Below are positions 40,858 through 48,076 of a DNA stretch of 50,019 nt, piece after piece; position 1 is the first letter of the stretch, and the number at the start of each line of letters is the position of its first letter. The stretch lies in NCBI GenBank assembly GCA_017421045.1, contig JAFQMC010000032.1, positions 1-50,019 on the forward strand. Reading direction: 5' to 3'. The translations under genes and the position numbers were made by a program. The stretch is from Clostridia bacterium. Lineage in GTDB: Bacteria; Bacillota; Clostridia; Oscillospirales; Acutalibacteraceae. The notes beneath the pieces are model-generated. The model saw only the letters and a program-made list of their open reading frames with translations. It ran no database searches and was not told the DNA's origin.

Positions 40858-41409
40858 ATGACTGAACAATTAAGAGAAATCGGCACAAGACTGGAAGAAC
40901 TCCGTGAAATCTGTGACATTTCCGCAGAGGATATGGCACGACAGATGGATATGTCGGTAGAAGAATACCGCGCATATGAAGAGGGTCAGCTTGATTATTC
41001 TTTCAGCTTCCTCTATAATGCGGCAAATATTCTCGGTGTGGAAGTCGTGGATATTATGAGCGGTGATTCTCCCAAGCTCTCTACCTGCGTTGTCACCAAG
41101 AAGGGTCAGGGTATTGAAGTAAGCCGTAACGATTCCTACGACTACTCTCATCTGGCATTTACCTTCCGCGGTAAGCGTGCAGAGCCAATGATTGTTACCA
41201 CCGAGCCTTCAAAGAAGACTCCGGTGATGCATGAGCACGAGGGACAGGAGTTTGACTACATCCTTTCCGGCACAATGAAGTTTTACATCGGGGACATTTC
41301 CTATGAGCTGAGTAAAGGCGACAGCATTTACTTTGACTCCGGAAAACCTCATTCATTCAAGGCAATCGGCGAAAAGCCCCTGAAGTTCCTTGCAATAGTA
41401 ATTAAGTAA
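40858..41409 (+). CDS. XRE-type HTH regulator with C-terminal cupin
   Basis: 183 residues; AAGGAG precedes the ATG. Residues about 8-65 are a Cro/CI-type helix-turn-helix (LEELREICDISAEDMARQMD, then VEEYRAYEEGQ). Residues about 105-183 are a cupin: MHEHEGQEFDYILSG with His/Glu metal ligands and DSIYFDSGKPHSFKAIG. HTH-cupin proteins commonly sense a small metabolite. The acyl-CoA ligase gene 20 bases downstream suggests control of acid activation, possibly by binding the free acid or acyl-CoA. It could bind the palindrome at the operon promoter. Confidence 0.9.
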   Translation: MTEQLREIGTRLEELREICDISAEDMARQMDMSVEEYRAYEEGQLDYSFSFLYNAANILGVEVVDIMSGDSPKLSTCVVTKKGQGIEVSRNDSYDYSHLAFTFRGKRAEPMIVTTEPSKKTPVMHEHEGQEFDYILSGTMKFYIGDISYELSKGDSIYFDSGKPHSFKAIGEKPLKFLAIVIK

Positions 41410-41429
41410 TTTTCCGGGAGAATTTGGAA

Positions 41430-43154
41430 ATGGCAATATACGAAAAATATACAGGCAGAAGCAGAGAGTCTTTTACCTCTCTGGAAGATTGTCGCAAGAA
41501 CTATAAACTCACTTGGAACGATGATTTTAACTTCGCCTATGATGTAATTGACGAGCTGGGACGTACAAAGCCTCAGAAGTTGGCACTTATGTATATCTCC
41601 GCAGATAACGAGGAGAAGCGTTTTACTTTTGAGGATATGATGCTTCTCTCCAACAAAGCCGCAAACTACTTAAAATCCCTCGGCATCAAAAAGGGCGACA
41701 GAGTTCTGCTTATTCTCAGAAGAAGCTATCTGTTCTGGGTGGTGCTTCTGGGACTTCACAAGATTGGTGCAGTGGTGGTTCAGGCGAACGATATGCTCAA
41801 AACAGGCGAGTATATCTATCGCTGCAATGTAGGCCGTATTGATGCGATTCTTCTCACAGGTCACGGCAATTGTACCGAGAACTACGATGCAGGCGAGGGT
41901 CAGTATGAGACAGTCCGTCTGAAGATGGTCACTGAGCACAAGCAGGCAGGTGAGGGTTGGATAGACTTTGAAGAAGGTCTTGAGAAAGCCTCCGACAAGT
42001 GGACCCGTCCTACAGGCAGAGCCAACACCAAGGCAACAGATCCCATGATGATGTGCTTCAGCTCAGGAACTACAGGCTATCCTAAGATGATAGTTCACGA
42101 TTTTTCCTATCCTTTGGGTCACATTATGACAGGACTTTTCTGGCACAGAGTTGTGGATGGCGGTATGCACTTTACAATTTCCGACACAGGCTGGATGAAA
42201 TCCGTGTGGGGTAAGCTCTACGGTCAGTGGTTCGGCGAGACCGCTATAATGGTATATGACTTTGAGCGTTTCAACGCAAGAGACATTCTTGAAAAGCTTG
42301 AGAAATATCAGGTTACAACATTCTGCGTACCTCCCACAATGTATCGCTTCCTGCTTCAGGAAGATATAGAGAGCTTCGACCTTTCTTCAATTCAGCACTG
42401 CTGTACAGCAGGCGAGGCACTTCCTGCAGATGTTTTTGAAAAGTGGAAGGAGCTTACGGGTCTTGAGATTCACGAGGGGTTTGGCCAGAGTGAAACTCCC
42501 ATCTGTATAGGTACACTCTATCCCTGGAGCAAACCTGTTCCCGGCTCTATGGGACGTCCTGTTCCCGGCTATGATATAAAGCTTCTGGATGCAGACGGTG
42601 ACGAGTGCCGTCAGGGTATCACAGGTGAGATATGTATCAAAGCGCCCACTCTTGCAACCCGCCCCAGAGGACTTCTGTGCAACTACAACTGGAGCAAGGA
42701 AGATACCAAGGAGAAGTGGTACGGCGGTTACTACCATACAGGTGACGTTGCCTATGTGGATGAGGATGGTCTGTTCCACTATGTCGGCAGAAACGACGAT
42801 GTTATCAAATCCTCGGGATACCGTATCGGCCCCTTTGAGGTTGAGTCGGTACTCTTGGAGCATCCTGCGGTGCTTGAGGCAGCAGTTACTGCATATCCTC
42901 ACGAAACAAGAGGTCAGATAGTCAAGGCTAATCTGGTGCTTCGTCCGGGATTCACTCCTTCTGATGAACTTACTCAGGAGCTGAAAGATTATGTCAAGAA
43001 GAACACAGCTCCCTATAAGTACCCAAGAATGATTGAGTATTTTGATGCTCTGCCCAAGACTTTCTCAGGCAAAATCCGCCGTATTGAAATCCGTAACAAG
43101 GATATCGATAAATACCGTGCTGAAAAACTTGCCGCAGAAAAGGCAGAAAACTAA
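41430..43154 (+). CDS. Acyl-CoA synthetase (AMP-forming, medium/short-chain type)
   Basis: 574 residues from the ATG at 41430, 9 bases after GGGAG; a TTG at 41424 is rejected. The P-loop is FSSGTTGYPKMIVHD. The aromatic-rich TISDTGWMKSVWGKLYGQW is typical of the acetyl-/medium-chain (ACSM-like) group. YHTGDVAYVDEDG, GRNDDVIKSSGYRIGPFE and the catalytic Lys in TFSGKIRRIE complete the fold. It makes acyl-CoA from a carboxylate, ATP and CoA. In this operon isobutyrate, isovalerate or 2-methylbutyrate are the natural candidates. It is the last gene before the operon terminator. Confidence 0.93.
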   Translation: MAIYEKYTGRSRESFTSLEDCRKNYKLTWNDDFNFAYDVIDELGRTKPQKLALMYISADNEEKRFTFEDMMLLSNKAANYLKSLGIKKGDRVLLILRRSYLFWVVLLGLHKIGAVVVQANDMLKTGEYIYRCNVGRIDAILLTGHGNCTENYDAGEGQYETVRLKMVTEHKQAGEGWIDFEEGLEKASDKWTRPTGRANTKATDPMMMCFSSGTTGYPKMIVHDFSYPLGHIMTGLFWHRVVDGGMHFTISDTGWMKSVWGKLYGQWFGETAIMVYDFERFNARDILEKLEKYQVTTFCVPPTMYRFLLQEDIESFDLSSIQHCCTAGEALPADVFEKWKELTGLEIHEGFGQSETPICIGTLYPWSKPVPGSMGRPVPGYDIKLLDADGDECRQGITGEICIKAPTLATRPRGLLCNYNWSKEDTKEKWYGGYYHTGDVAYVDEDGLFHYVGRNDDVIKSSGYRIGPFEVESVLLEHPAVLEAAVTAYPHETRGQIVKANLVLRPGFTPSDELTQELKDYVKKNTAPYKYPRMIEYFDALPKTFSGKIRRIEIRNKDIDKYRAEKLAAEKAEN

Positions 43155-43164
43155 GCAATAATAG

Positions 43165-43194
43165 ATGAGGGTCTGGTTTCAGACCCTCATTTTG
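43165..43194 (+). terminator. Terminator of the T-box operon
   Basis: An 11-bp perfect stem ATGAGGGTCTG / CAGACCCTCAT with a GTTT loop is followed by a short T run. Confidence 0.92.
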
Positions 43195-43234
43195 AGATTT
43201 ATCGGAATGTTTTATTCAGAATCGAGGTTTGCGA

Positions 43235-43807
43235 ATGAAATTGTCAAAAGATAATCTGAAGCGATGTCTTGGGCTTTTTCTGGTGTTTTTTAAAATCGGA
43301 GCTTTCACCTTTGGCGGCGGAGTTGCCATGATTCCCTTTATGGAGAGGGAAGTGGTGGAAAAGAAAAAGTGGATAGACAAGGATGTGCTTCTTGATATTG
43401 TGGTGGTGTCGGAGTCTACTCCGGGTCCCATCGCCATTAATGCTGCAACTTTTATCGGATACAAAACAGCAGGCTTCTTTGGTTCAATGTTTGCAACCTT
43501 GGGTGTCGTTTTGCCGTCTTTCATTATAATTTTGGGTTTATCCTTCTGCCTTGAGTATGTGTGGACAGTGCCCGTGGTTCAATTTGCACTCAGAGGAATC
43601 CGTGCAGGAGTTCTGGCTCTTGTGGTTAAAGCACTCTGGTCTTTGTTCAAGAAAACTCCCAAGAATACCTTTGCTTATATAATGATTATCCTGAGCTTTT
43701 TAGCTGTTGTTATATTCGATATAAAGGTTCTCATCATCATTATTTCCGGTGCACTTCTGGGACTGGCTGTTTTCTTTATCACGAAGAAAGCGGGTGAGAA
43801 GAAATGA
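43235..43807 (+). CDS. Chromate transporter family protein, first half
   Basis: 190 residues from the ATG at 43235 (GAGG 7 bases upstream). It is a short CHR-domain protein with FKIGAFTFGGGVAMIPFMEREVV and VVSESTPGPIAINAATFIG, and about 5-6 membrane segments. Short CHR proteins work as pairs made of two homologous halves; the partner is the next gene, overlapping by 4 bases. The family exports or imports chromate or a similar oxyanion. The physiological substrate in gut anaerobes is unclear. Confidence 0.93.
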   Translation: MKLSKDNLKRCLGLFLVFFKIGAFTFGGGVAMIPFMEREVVEKKKWIDKDVLLDIVVVSESTPGPIAINAATFIGYKTAGFFGSMFATLGVVLPSFIIILGLSFCLEYVWTVPVVQFALRGIRAGVLALVVKALWSLFKKTPKNTFAYIMIILSFLAVVIFDIKVLIIIISGALLGLAVFFITKKAGEKK

Positions 43808-44403
43808 TATTCCTTGAACTTTTTCTCATTTTTCTGAAACTGGGCGCTTTTACCTTCGGTGGAGGAGCGGCGATGATGCCGTTTCTTGAGGACGAGGTGG
43901 TAAGCAGAGGCTGGCTGACTGCAGAGCAGTTTGTAGATTTTGTTGCCATAAGTGAGAGCACACCCGGTCCCTTTGCGGTAAATATTGCAACCTATGTCGG
44001 CTCACAGATGGGCAGTTCAGAAATGGGCGGTTCGTTTTTTTGGGGAGTAGTGGGTGCCGTATGTGCTACCCTCGGACTGGTACTTCCTTCCTTTGTTATT
44101 ATCTTGCTGATAGCCAGATTTTATGAAAAATTCAAGTCGAGCAATCTTGTGAAGGGTGCAATGACAGGGCTGAAACCAGTGTCTATCGGACTCATTGCCG
44201 CGGCGGTGGTATCTATTGGTCAGGTTGTGTTCTTCCCTCAGGGATTTGACCTCTCGGTGTTTATCAGCTACAACTTCATTACCTCGCTGATTATCTTTGC
44301 AGGTATGACGGTGCTTTGCTTTCGTAAGATTCATCCGATTCTTATAGTTGTATTTTCCGCCATACTCGGTATCGGATTCGGATATTTAGAAAAACTCTTT
44401 TAA
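43804..44403 (+). CDS. Chromate transporter family protein, second half
   Basis: 199 residues, with the start codon inside the end of its partner (ATGA). It has the same CHR hallmarks: LKLGAFTFGGGAAMMPFLEDEVV and AISESTPGPFAVNIATYVG. It probably forms a heterodimer with the preceding protein, with the two inserted in opposite orientation. Confidence 0.93.
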   Translation: MIFLELFLIFLKLGAFTFGGGAAMMPFLEDEVVSRGWLTAEQFVDFVAISESTPGPFAVNIATYVGSQMGSSEMGGSFFWGVVGAVCATLGLVLPSFVIILLIARFYEKFKSSNLVKGAMTGLKPVSIGLIAAAVVSIGQVVFFPQGFDLSVFISYNFITSLIIFAGMTVLCFRKIHPILIVVFSAILGIGFGYLEKLF

Positions 44404-44419
44404 TAAACAAACAGCAGCA

Positions 44420-44454
44420 GACCCACGTCTACAGGACGTGGGTCGTTTGCTTTT
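44420..44454 (+). terminator. Terminator after the chromate transporter pair
   Basis: A 10-bp stem GACCCACGTC / GACGTGGGTC with a 5-nt loop is followed by GTTTGCTTTT. It may also stop the small minus-strand gene that converges on it. Confidence 0.82.
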
Positions 44455-44469
44455 AGTTTACTTTGCTGA

Positions 44470-44595
44470 TTAGCAGCAGCCGCAGCCGTTGTTGTTGCAG
44501 TCGTTGCCGTTGTTACCGCAGCAAGCCCAAAGGATTACAAGCAGGATGATGATCCAGCAGCAGTTGCCGCCGCCGAAGAAGCCGTTATTGCACAT
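44470..44595 (-). CDS. 41-residue Cys/Gly/Asn-rich single-pass membrane protein (YjcZ-like)
   Basis: 41 codons from the ATG at 44595, with a GGAGG ribosome binding site 7 bases upstream. The product starts MCNNGFFGGGNCC, has a hydrophobic segment WIIILLVILWACC (14-26) and ends in an Asn/Gly/Cys tail (NNGNDCNNNGCGCC). In all it has nine Cys. It resembles the tiny Gly-rich YjcZ/YrrY-type proteins linked to spores in Firmicutes, but has far more Cys. It is too small for a usual ORF cutoff. The function is unknown; metal binding or a disulphide-linked surface role is conceivable. Confidence 0.82.
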   Translation of the reverse strand: MCNNGFFGGGNCCWIIILLVILWACCGNNGNDCNNNGCGCC

Positions 44596-44752
44596 TGTGT
44601 TTCCTCCTTTCGTTGGTTACAGTATATACTATTGTGAATGAAGGCTTTTGGTTACAAAAACTTTTGGGAGCAGTTGCAGACAGTAATATATCGAGAAATA
44701 AAATTGATTATCAATGTTTTATAAAAAAACTGACTGTAAATACAAATAACTG

Positions 44753-44781
44753 TTGAATTTGCAAAAATGATGATGTATAAT
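44753..44781 (+). promoter_or_regulatory. Promoter of the first starch-binding dockerin gene
   Basis: TTGAAT (44753-44758), a 17-base spacer and TATAAT (44776-44781). Confidence 0.85.
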
Positions 44782-44792
44782 TTATGTTGTAT

Positions 44793-44807
44793 TAGCAGAT
44801 ATTGCTA
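44793..44807 (+). promoter_or_regulatory. Leader inverted repeat TAGCA-N5-TGCTA
   Basis: Arms TAGCA (44793-44797) and TGCTA (44803-44807) lie just downstream of the -10. The same arms with a 4-base gap occur at the same place before the next gene (48035-48048). Confidence 0.5.
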
Positions 44808-44834
44808 CTATTATTTTTAAGGAGGAATACCCCT

Positions 44835-47800
44835 ATGAAAACAGCAAGAAGAATTATGTCAATTTTATTGGCAGTTATGATGCTTCTTTCTATGTCGGTG
44901 ATTGCTGTTTCTGCATATACCGTGCCCCACGGCTTCAAGGTTGCAGGAAAAGACTATCCCGAGTCTGTAGAATTTGATGGAAGAGCCATCGGAATTTTGG
45001 GCGATGCTGACCTTGACGAAAAGGTCACAATAAAAGACGCCACCCTCATCCAGAAAGCAGTTGCACTGCTTGAAGAGCTGACACAGCAGCAGGAGTACCT
45101 TGCTGATGTAAACTTCAGCCTGGATATAAATGTCAAGGATGCAACCCTTATCCAGAAGTATATTGCACTATTTGATATTGAGTTCCCCATCGGACAGATT
45201 CTCTACGATCCTTACGACAAGCCCGTTGGTGCCGAGACGGAGTATTTCATCAATACCGAGAACTGGGAAGACGTATATGTTTACGCATCTTCTCCTGCAG
45301 ATTGGTGGACGGGTGAGATTGAAAATGCACCCTATCCCGGCGAGCTTGCAGAGTTTGTTGAGGTAAACGACGACGGCTTTGAGGTTTATTCATTTACCTA
45401 TGCAACAGCTGCCTACACAAATATCGTCTTCAATCCCGGTTTCCAGGAGACAACCTCTGAGGTTACAACCGCTCCCACAGAGACAACAGCAGCAGACACA
45501 ACCGCTCCCACAGAGACCACAGCAACAGACACAACTGCTCCCACAGAGACAACAGCAGCAGACACAACTGCCCCCACAGAGACCACAGCAGCGGACACAA
45601 CCGCTCCCACAGAGACCACAGCAGCGGACACAACCGCTCCCACAGAGACAACAGTAGCTTCTGCAGATGAAACCACAGTCGTCCCCGGTACAACATCCGC
45701 AGGCACAACTGTTCCTGTACCGGAGGATATTACGGTTTATTTCACCAATTCAGAGAAGTGGGAAGATGTTCAGATTCATTATTGGAATGACAACACAGGT
45801 GTGGGTACAGATTGGCCGGGTAAGGCTATGGAGTATGTAGAGACCAACGGCTACGGTCAGGACATCTACTGCTACACAATCCCCGGTGATACAACAGGAA
45901 TCGTGTTCAACACTGTTAACGGCAGCACTCAGACAGTTGATGTTGTGGAAGGTATCGCAGATTGTGCAGGATTCTATCCCACAACTCAGAATTCACAGGG
46001 ACACTGGGAACTCGGCACATATACATACATTGAAGTTGTCGAGACTACCGCTTCTGAAACTACAACTCCCGCTGTTACAACAGTGACAGCAACAGACGCA
46101 CCTGAGACCACAGTTGCTGAGACAACAGCTGATGAGACAGATCCCGTTGAGACAACCACAACGGCTATCGAGACAACAGCTGCAACCGTACCCGACACAA
46201 CAGCTACCGATGCTCCCGAGACTACTATTGCACCTGAGCTTGACTACTATCTGGTTGGCTACATCAATGGTGCAGACTACGGCATTGAGGGCGACTGGGA
46301 AAACCTTGGCGAGTATAAATTTGTAGACGGCAAGGTCACAGCTGTACTGACAGCAGACAGCTATGTTGCAGTCAAAGACCAGAACAATCTGTTCTACATG
46401 ACAGACGGCTGGCTTGGCACAACTGTAACAAGCGCAGTTCTCACCACCGAGGCAGGAGCAAACTCCGATAAGCTCTATGTTCCCAAGGGTGAGGTTACAT
46501 TCACATTTGATGTAGCAACAAAGACAATTTCCTATGAGGTAAAGGTTCCCGAGACAACAGCTCCCGTAACAACTGTTGCTCCCACAACCATCGCACCCGA
46601 GACCACAGTTGCTCCCACAACAGTTCCCGGGACTACTGCTCCCACAGAGACAGAGCCTCCCACAGATCCTGACAAGACCTACTATACCATCGGCGAGGCA
46701 CAGGCTCTCACTGCAGGTACAAAGAATGTTACAGTTCGCGGAACAGTTACCTATGTAAACGGCAGAACTGTATATATAGAAGATGCAACAGGCGCCATGA
46801 TGGTTTACTTCAAGAATACATCAGGCGTTGCAACCACACCTGCAGCTCTTGCAGCAGGCGACTATGTTGAAGCAACAGGTACCACCCAGAGCTATATGGG
46901 TATCACTCGTTTCAATAGCGTCAACGGCGCAGATACAAACGTATTCAGCATTCTCTATTCCGGCAAAGATCTCCCTTCGCAGACAGTGACTGTTGCAGAT
47001 CTTCTTGGCGATACAGACCTTGAATACAACTGTGAGAGAATTTATGTTGAGAAGGCAACACTTTCTGACCTGACAGCAACATCATTCACAATTACCCAGA
47101 ACGGTAAGTCTATTGCTGTAACTTCTGCAACAGACTTTACCGCACTCTATGAGAACGGCGATATTGTAAATCTGTACATTGTCGCTCACTATAACTCCAA
47201 CAACGGCTATCAGCCCGTAATTGGTAAAGCTTCCGAGATGTCAGAAGTTCCTGCAGAGGAAGTTCCTGTCACAATCACCTTCTATGCAGTGAAGACAGGT
47301 TGGGTATCTGAGGCAGACGCAATTATTACCCTTGTTGACAACGACACAAACGAAGAGTACACAATGACAAAGGATGCAGACGGCAACATCTGGACAGTTG
47401 ATGTTCCTTCCTCAGTTGTTGATATCACCTTCAACAGATACGACCCTGCAACCGGAGTCATCTGGAACTACTGGGTTACAGGTGACCGCGGTGAAGCTGT
47501 TACATTCCAGACTGCCGACCACGAGTCCGGCGAGTGGAACGATGAGATTGCCGCTATTACCGATGTTACCGTTTACTTCGACAACTCTGCTACCAAGTGG
47601 GATTATGTTGCTCTCTACCAGTGGAGCGACACCGTAGGCTTCCCTCAGTACAGCGTCATGACCCAGATTGAGGGCACAGATATCTGGAAGATTACAGTAC
47701 CTTCCAATATTACAAACGGTCTCTTCAAGGGCACAGCCGCAGGTGCTTGGGATGATCCAATGCAGACAGTTGACATTAAGATTGATTCTGAAAAATATGG

Positions 47801-47873
47801 TAACGATATCCTCTTTACTCCCTCAAGCACAGGTGGAAAGTGGAACGTATCCTCTTCTGCATACACAGGATAA
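44835..47873 (+). CDS. Secreted multi-modular starch-binding-like protein with N-terminal dockerin
   Basis: 1012 residues from the ATG at 44835 (GGAGG upstream). Signal peptide 1 to about 27. The dockerin at about 53-117 has loops GDADLDEKVTIKDA and ADVNFSLDINVKDA; the second lacks the usual Gly. CBM26-like domains (YFxNxxxWxxVxxY) are at about 134-202, 297-400 and 909-1008. An 11-residue Thr-rich repeat linker (TTAPTETTAAD, six units) is at 210-276. A SusE/F-like module (YYLVGYINGADYG) is at about 467-570 and an OB-fold-like region (YYTIGEAQAL, VRGTVTYVNG) at about 612-803. A further beta module (about 810-892) matches the repeated module of the next gene. No catalytic domain is seen. It is likely a starch-adherence component of an extracellular complex. 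Confidence 0.9.
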   Translation: MKTARRIMSILLAVMMLLSMSVIAVSAYTVPHGFKVAGKDYPESVEFDGRAIGILGDADLDEKVTIKDATLIQKAVALLEELTQQQEYLADVNFSLDINVKDATLIQKYIALFDIEFPIGQILYDPYDKPVGAETEYFINTENWEDVYVYASSPADWWTGEIENAPYPGELAEFVEVNDDGFEVYSFTYATAAYTNIVFNPGFQETTSEVTTAPTETTAADTTAPTETTATDTTAPTETTAADTTAPTETTAADTTAPTETTAADTTAPTETTVASADETTVVPGTTSAGTTVPVPEDITVYFTNSEKWEDVQIHYWNDNTGVGTDWPGKAMEYVETNGYGQDIYCYTIPGDTTGIVFNTVNGSTQTVDVVEGIADCAGFYPTTQNSQGHWELGTYTYIEVVETTASETTTPAVTTVTATDAPETTVAETTADETDPVETTTTAIETTAATVPDTTATDAPETTIAPELDYYLVGYINGADYGIEGDWENLGEYKFVDGKVTAVLTADSYVAVKDQNNLFYMTDGWLGTTVTSAVLTTEAGANSDKLYVPKGEVTFTFDVATKTISYEVKVPETTAPVTTVAPTTIAPETTVAPTTVPGTTAPTETEPPTDPDKTYYTIGEAQALTAGTKNVTVRGTVTYVNGRTVYIEDATGAMMVYFKNTSGVATTPAALAAGDYVEATGTTQSYMGITRFNSVNGADTNVFSILYSGKDLPSQTVTVADLLGDTDLEYNCERIYVEKATLSDLTATSFTITQNGKSIAVTSATDFTALYENGDIVNLYIVAHYNSNNGYQPVIGKASEMSEVPAEEVPVTITFYAVKTGWVSEADAIITLVDNDTNEEYTMTKDADGNIWTVDVPSSVVDITFNRYDPATGVIWNYWVTGDRGEAVTFQTADHESGEWNDEIAAITDVTVYFDNSATKWDYVALYQWSDTVGFPQYSVMTQIEGTDIWKITVPSNITNGLFKGTAAGAWDDPMQTVDIKIDSEKYGNDILFTPSSTGGKWNVSSSAYTG
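45465..45662 (+). repeat. Six tandem 33-bp repeats in the Thr-rich linker
   Basis: Units begin with ACAAC at 45465, 45498, 45531, 45564, 45597 and 45630. They differ by only a few third-position changes and keep frame. Such an array can change copy number by slippage. Confidence 0.93.
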
Positions 47874-47902
47874 TCACAGCGTGCAAAATAATATTAAATA
47901 AT

Positions 47903-47944
47903 ACAGATGGAGAGTTCTGCTTTTTGCGGGACTCTCTGTTTTTA
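47903..47944 (+). terminator. Terminator after the first starch-binding dockerin gene
   Basis: ACAG and AGAGT pair with ACTCT and CTGT across a 4-base bulge, followed by TTTTTAT. Confidence 0.75.
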
Positions 47945-47994
47945 TGTAATGTGTTAAAGTAGTGGCAAAATTTGACTATTTTATAAGATTGTGG

Positions 47995-48023
47995 TTGTAA
48001 TTGTGAAATCAATAGTGTATAAT
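47995..48023 (+). promoter_or_regulatory. Promoter of the second starch-binding dockerin gene
   Basis: TTGTAA (47995-48000), a 17-base spacer and TATAAT (48018-48023). Layout and leader closely match those of the preceding gene. Confidence 0.82.
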
Positions 48024-48076
48024 CTAATGTGAGTTAGCATTATTGCTATAAATATTTCTTTAAGGAGGATTTTATT

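Noticed and set aside
45413-45708. Val/Ser-rich minus-strand frames opposite the Thr linker
   Set aside because: They arise from the 33-bp tandem repeats read backwards.
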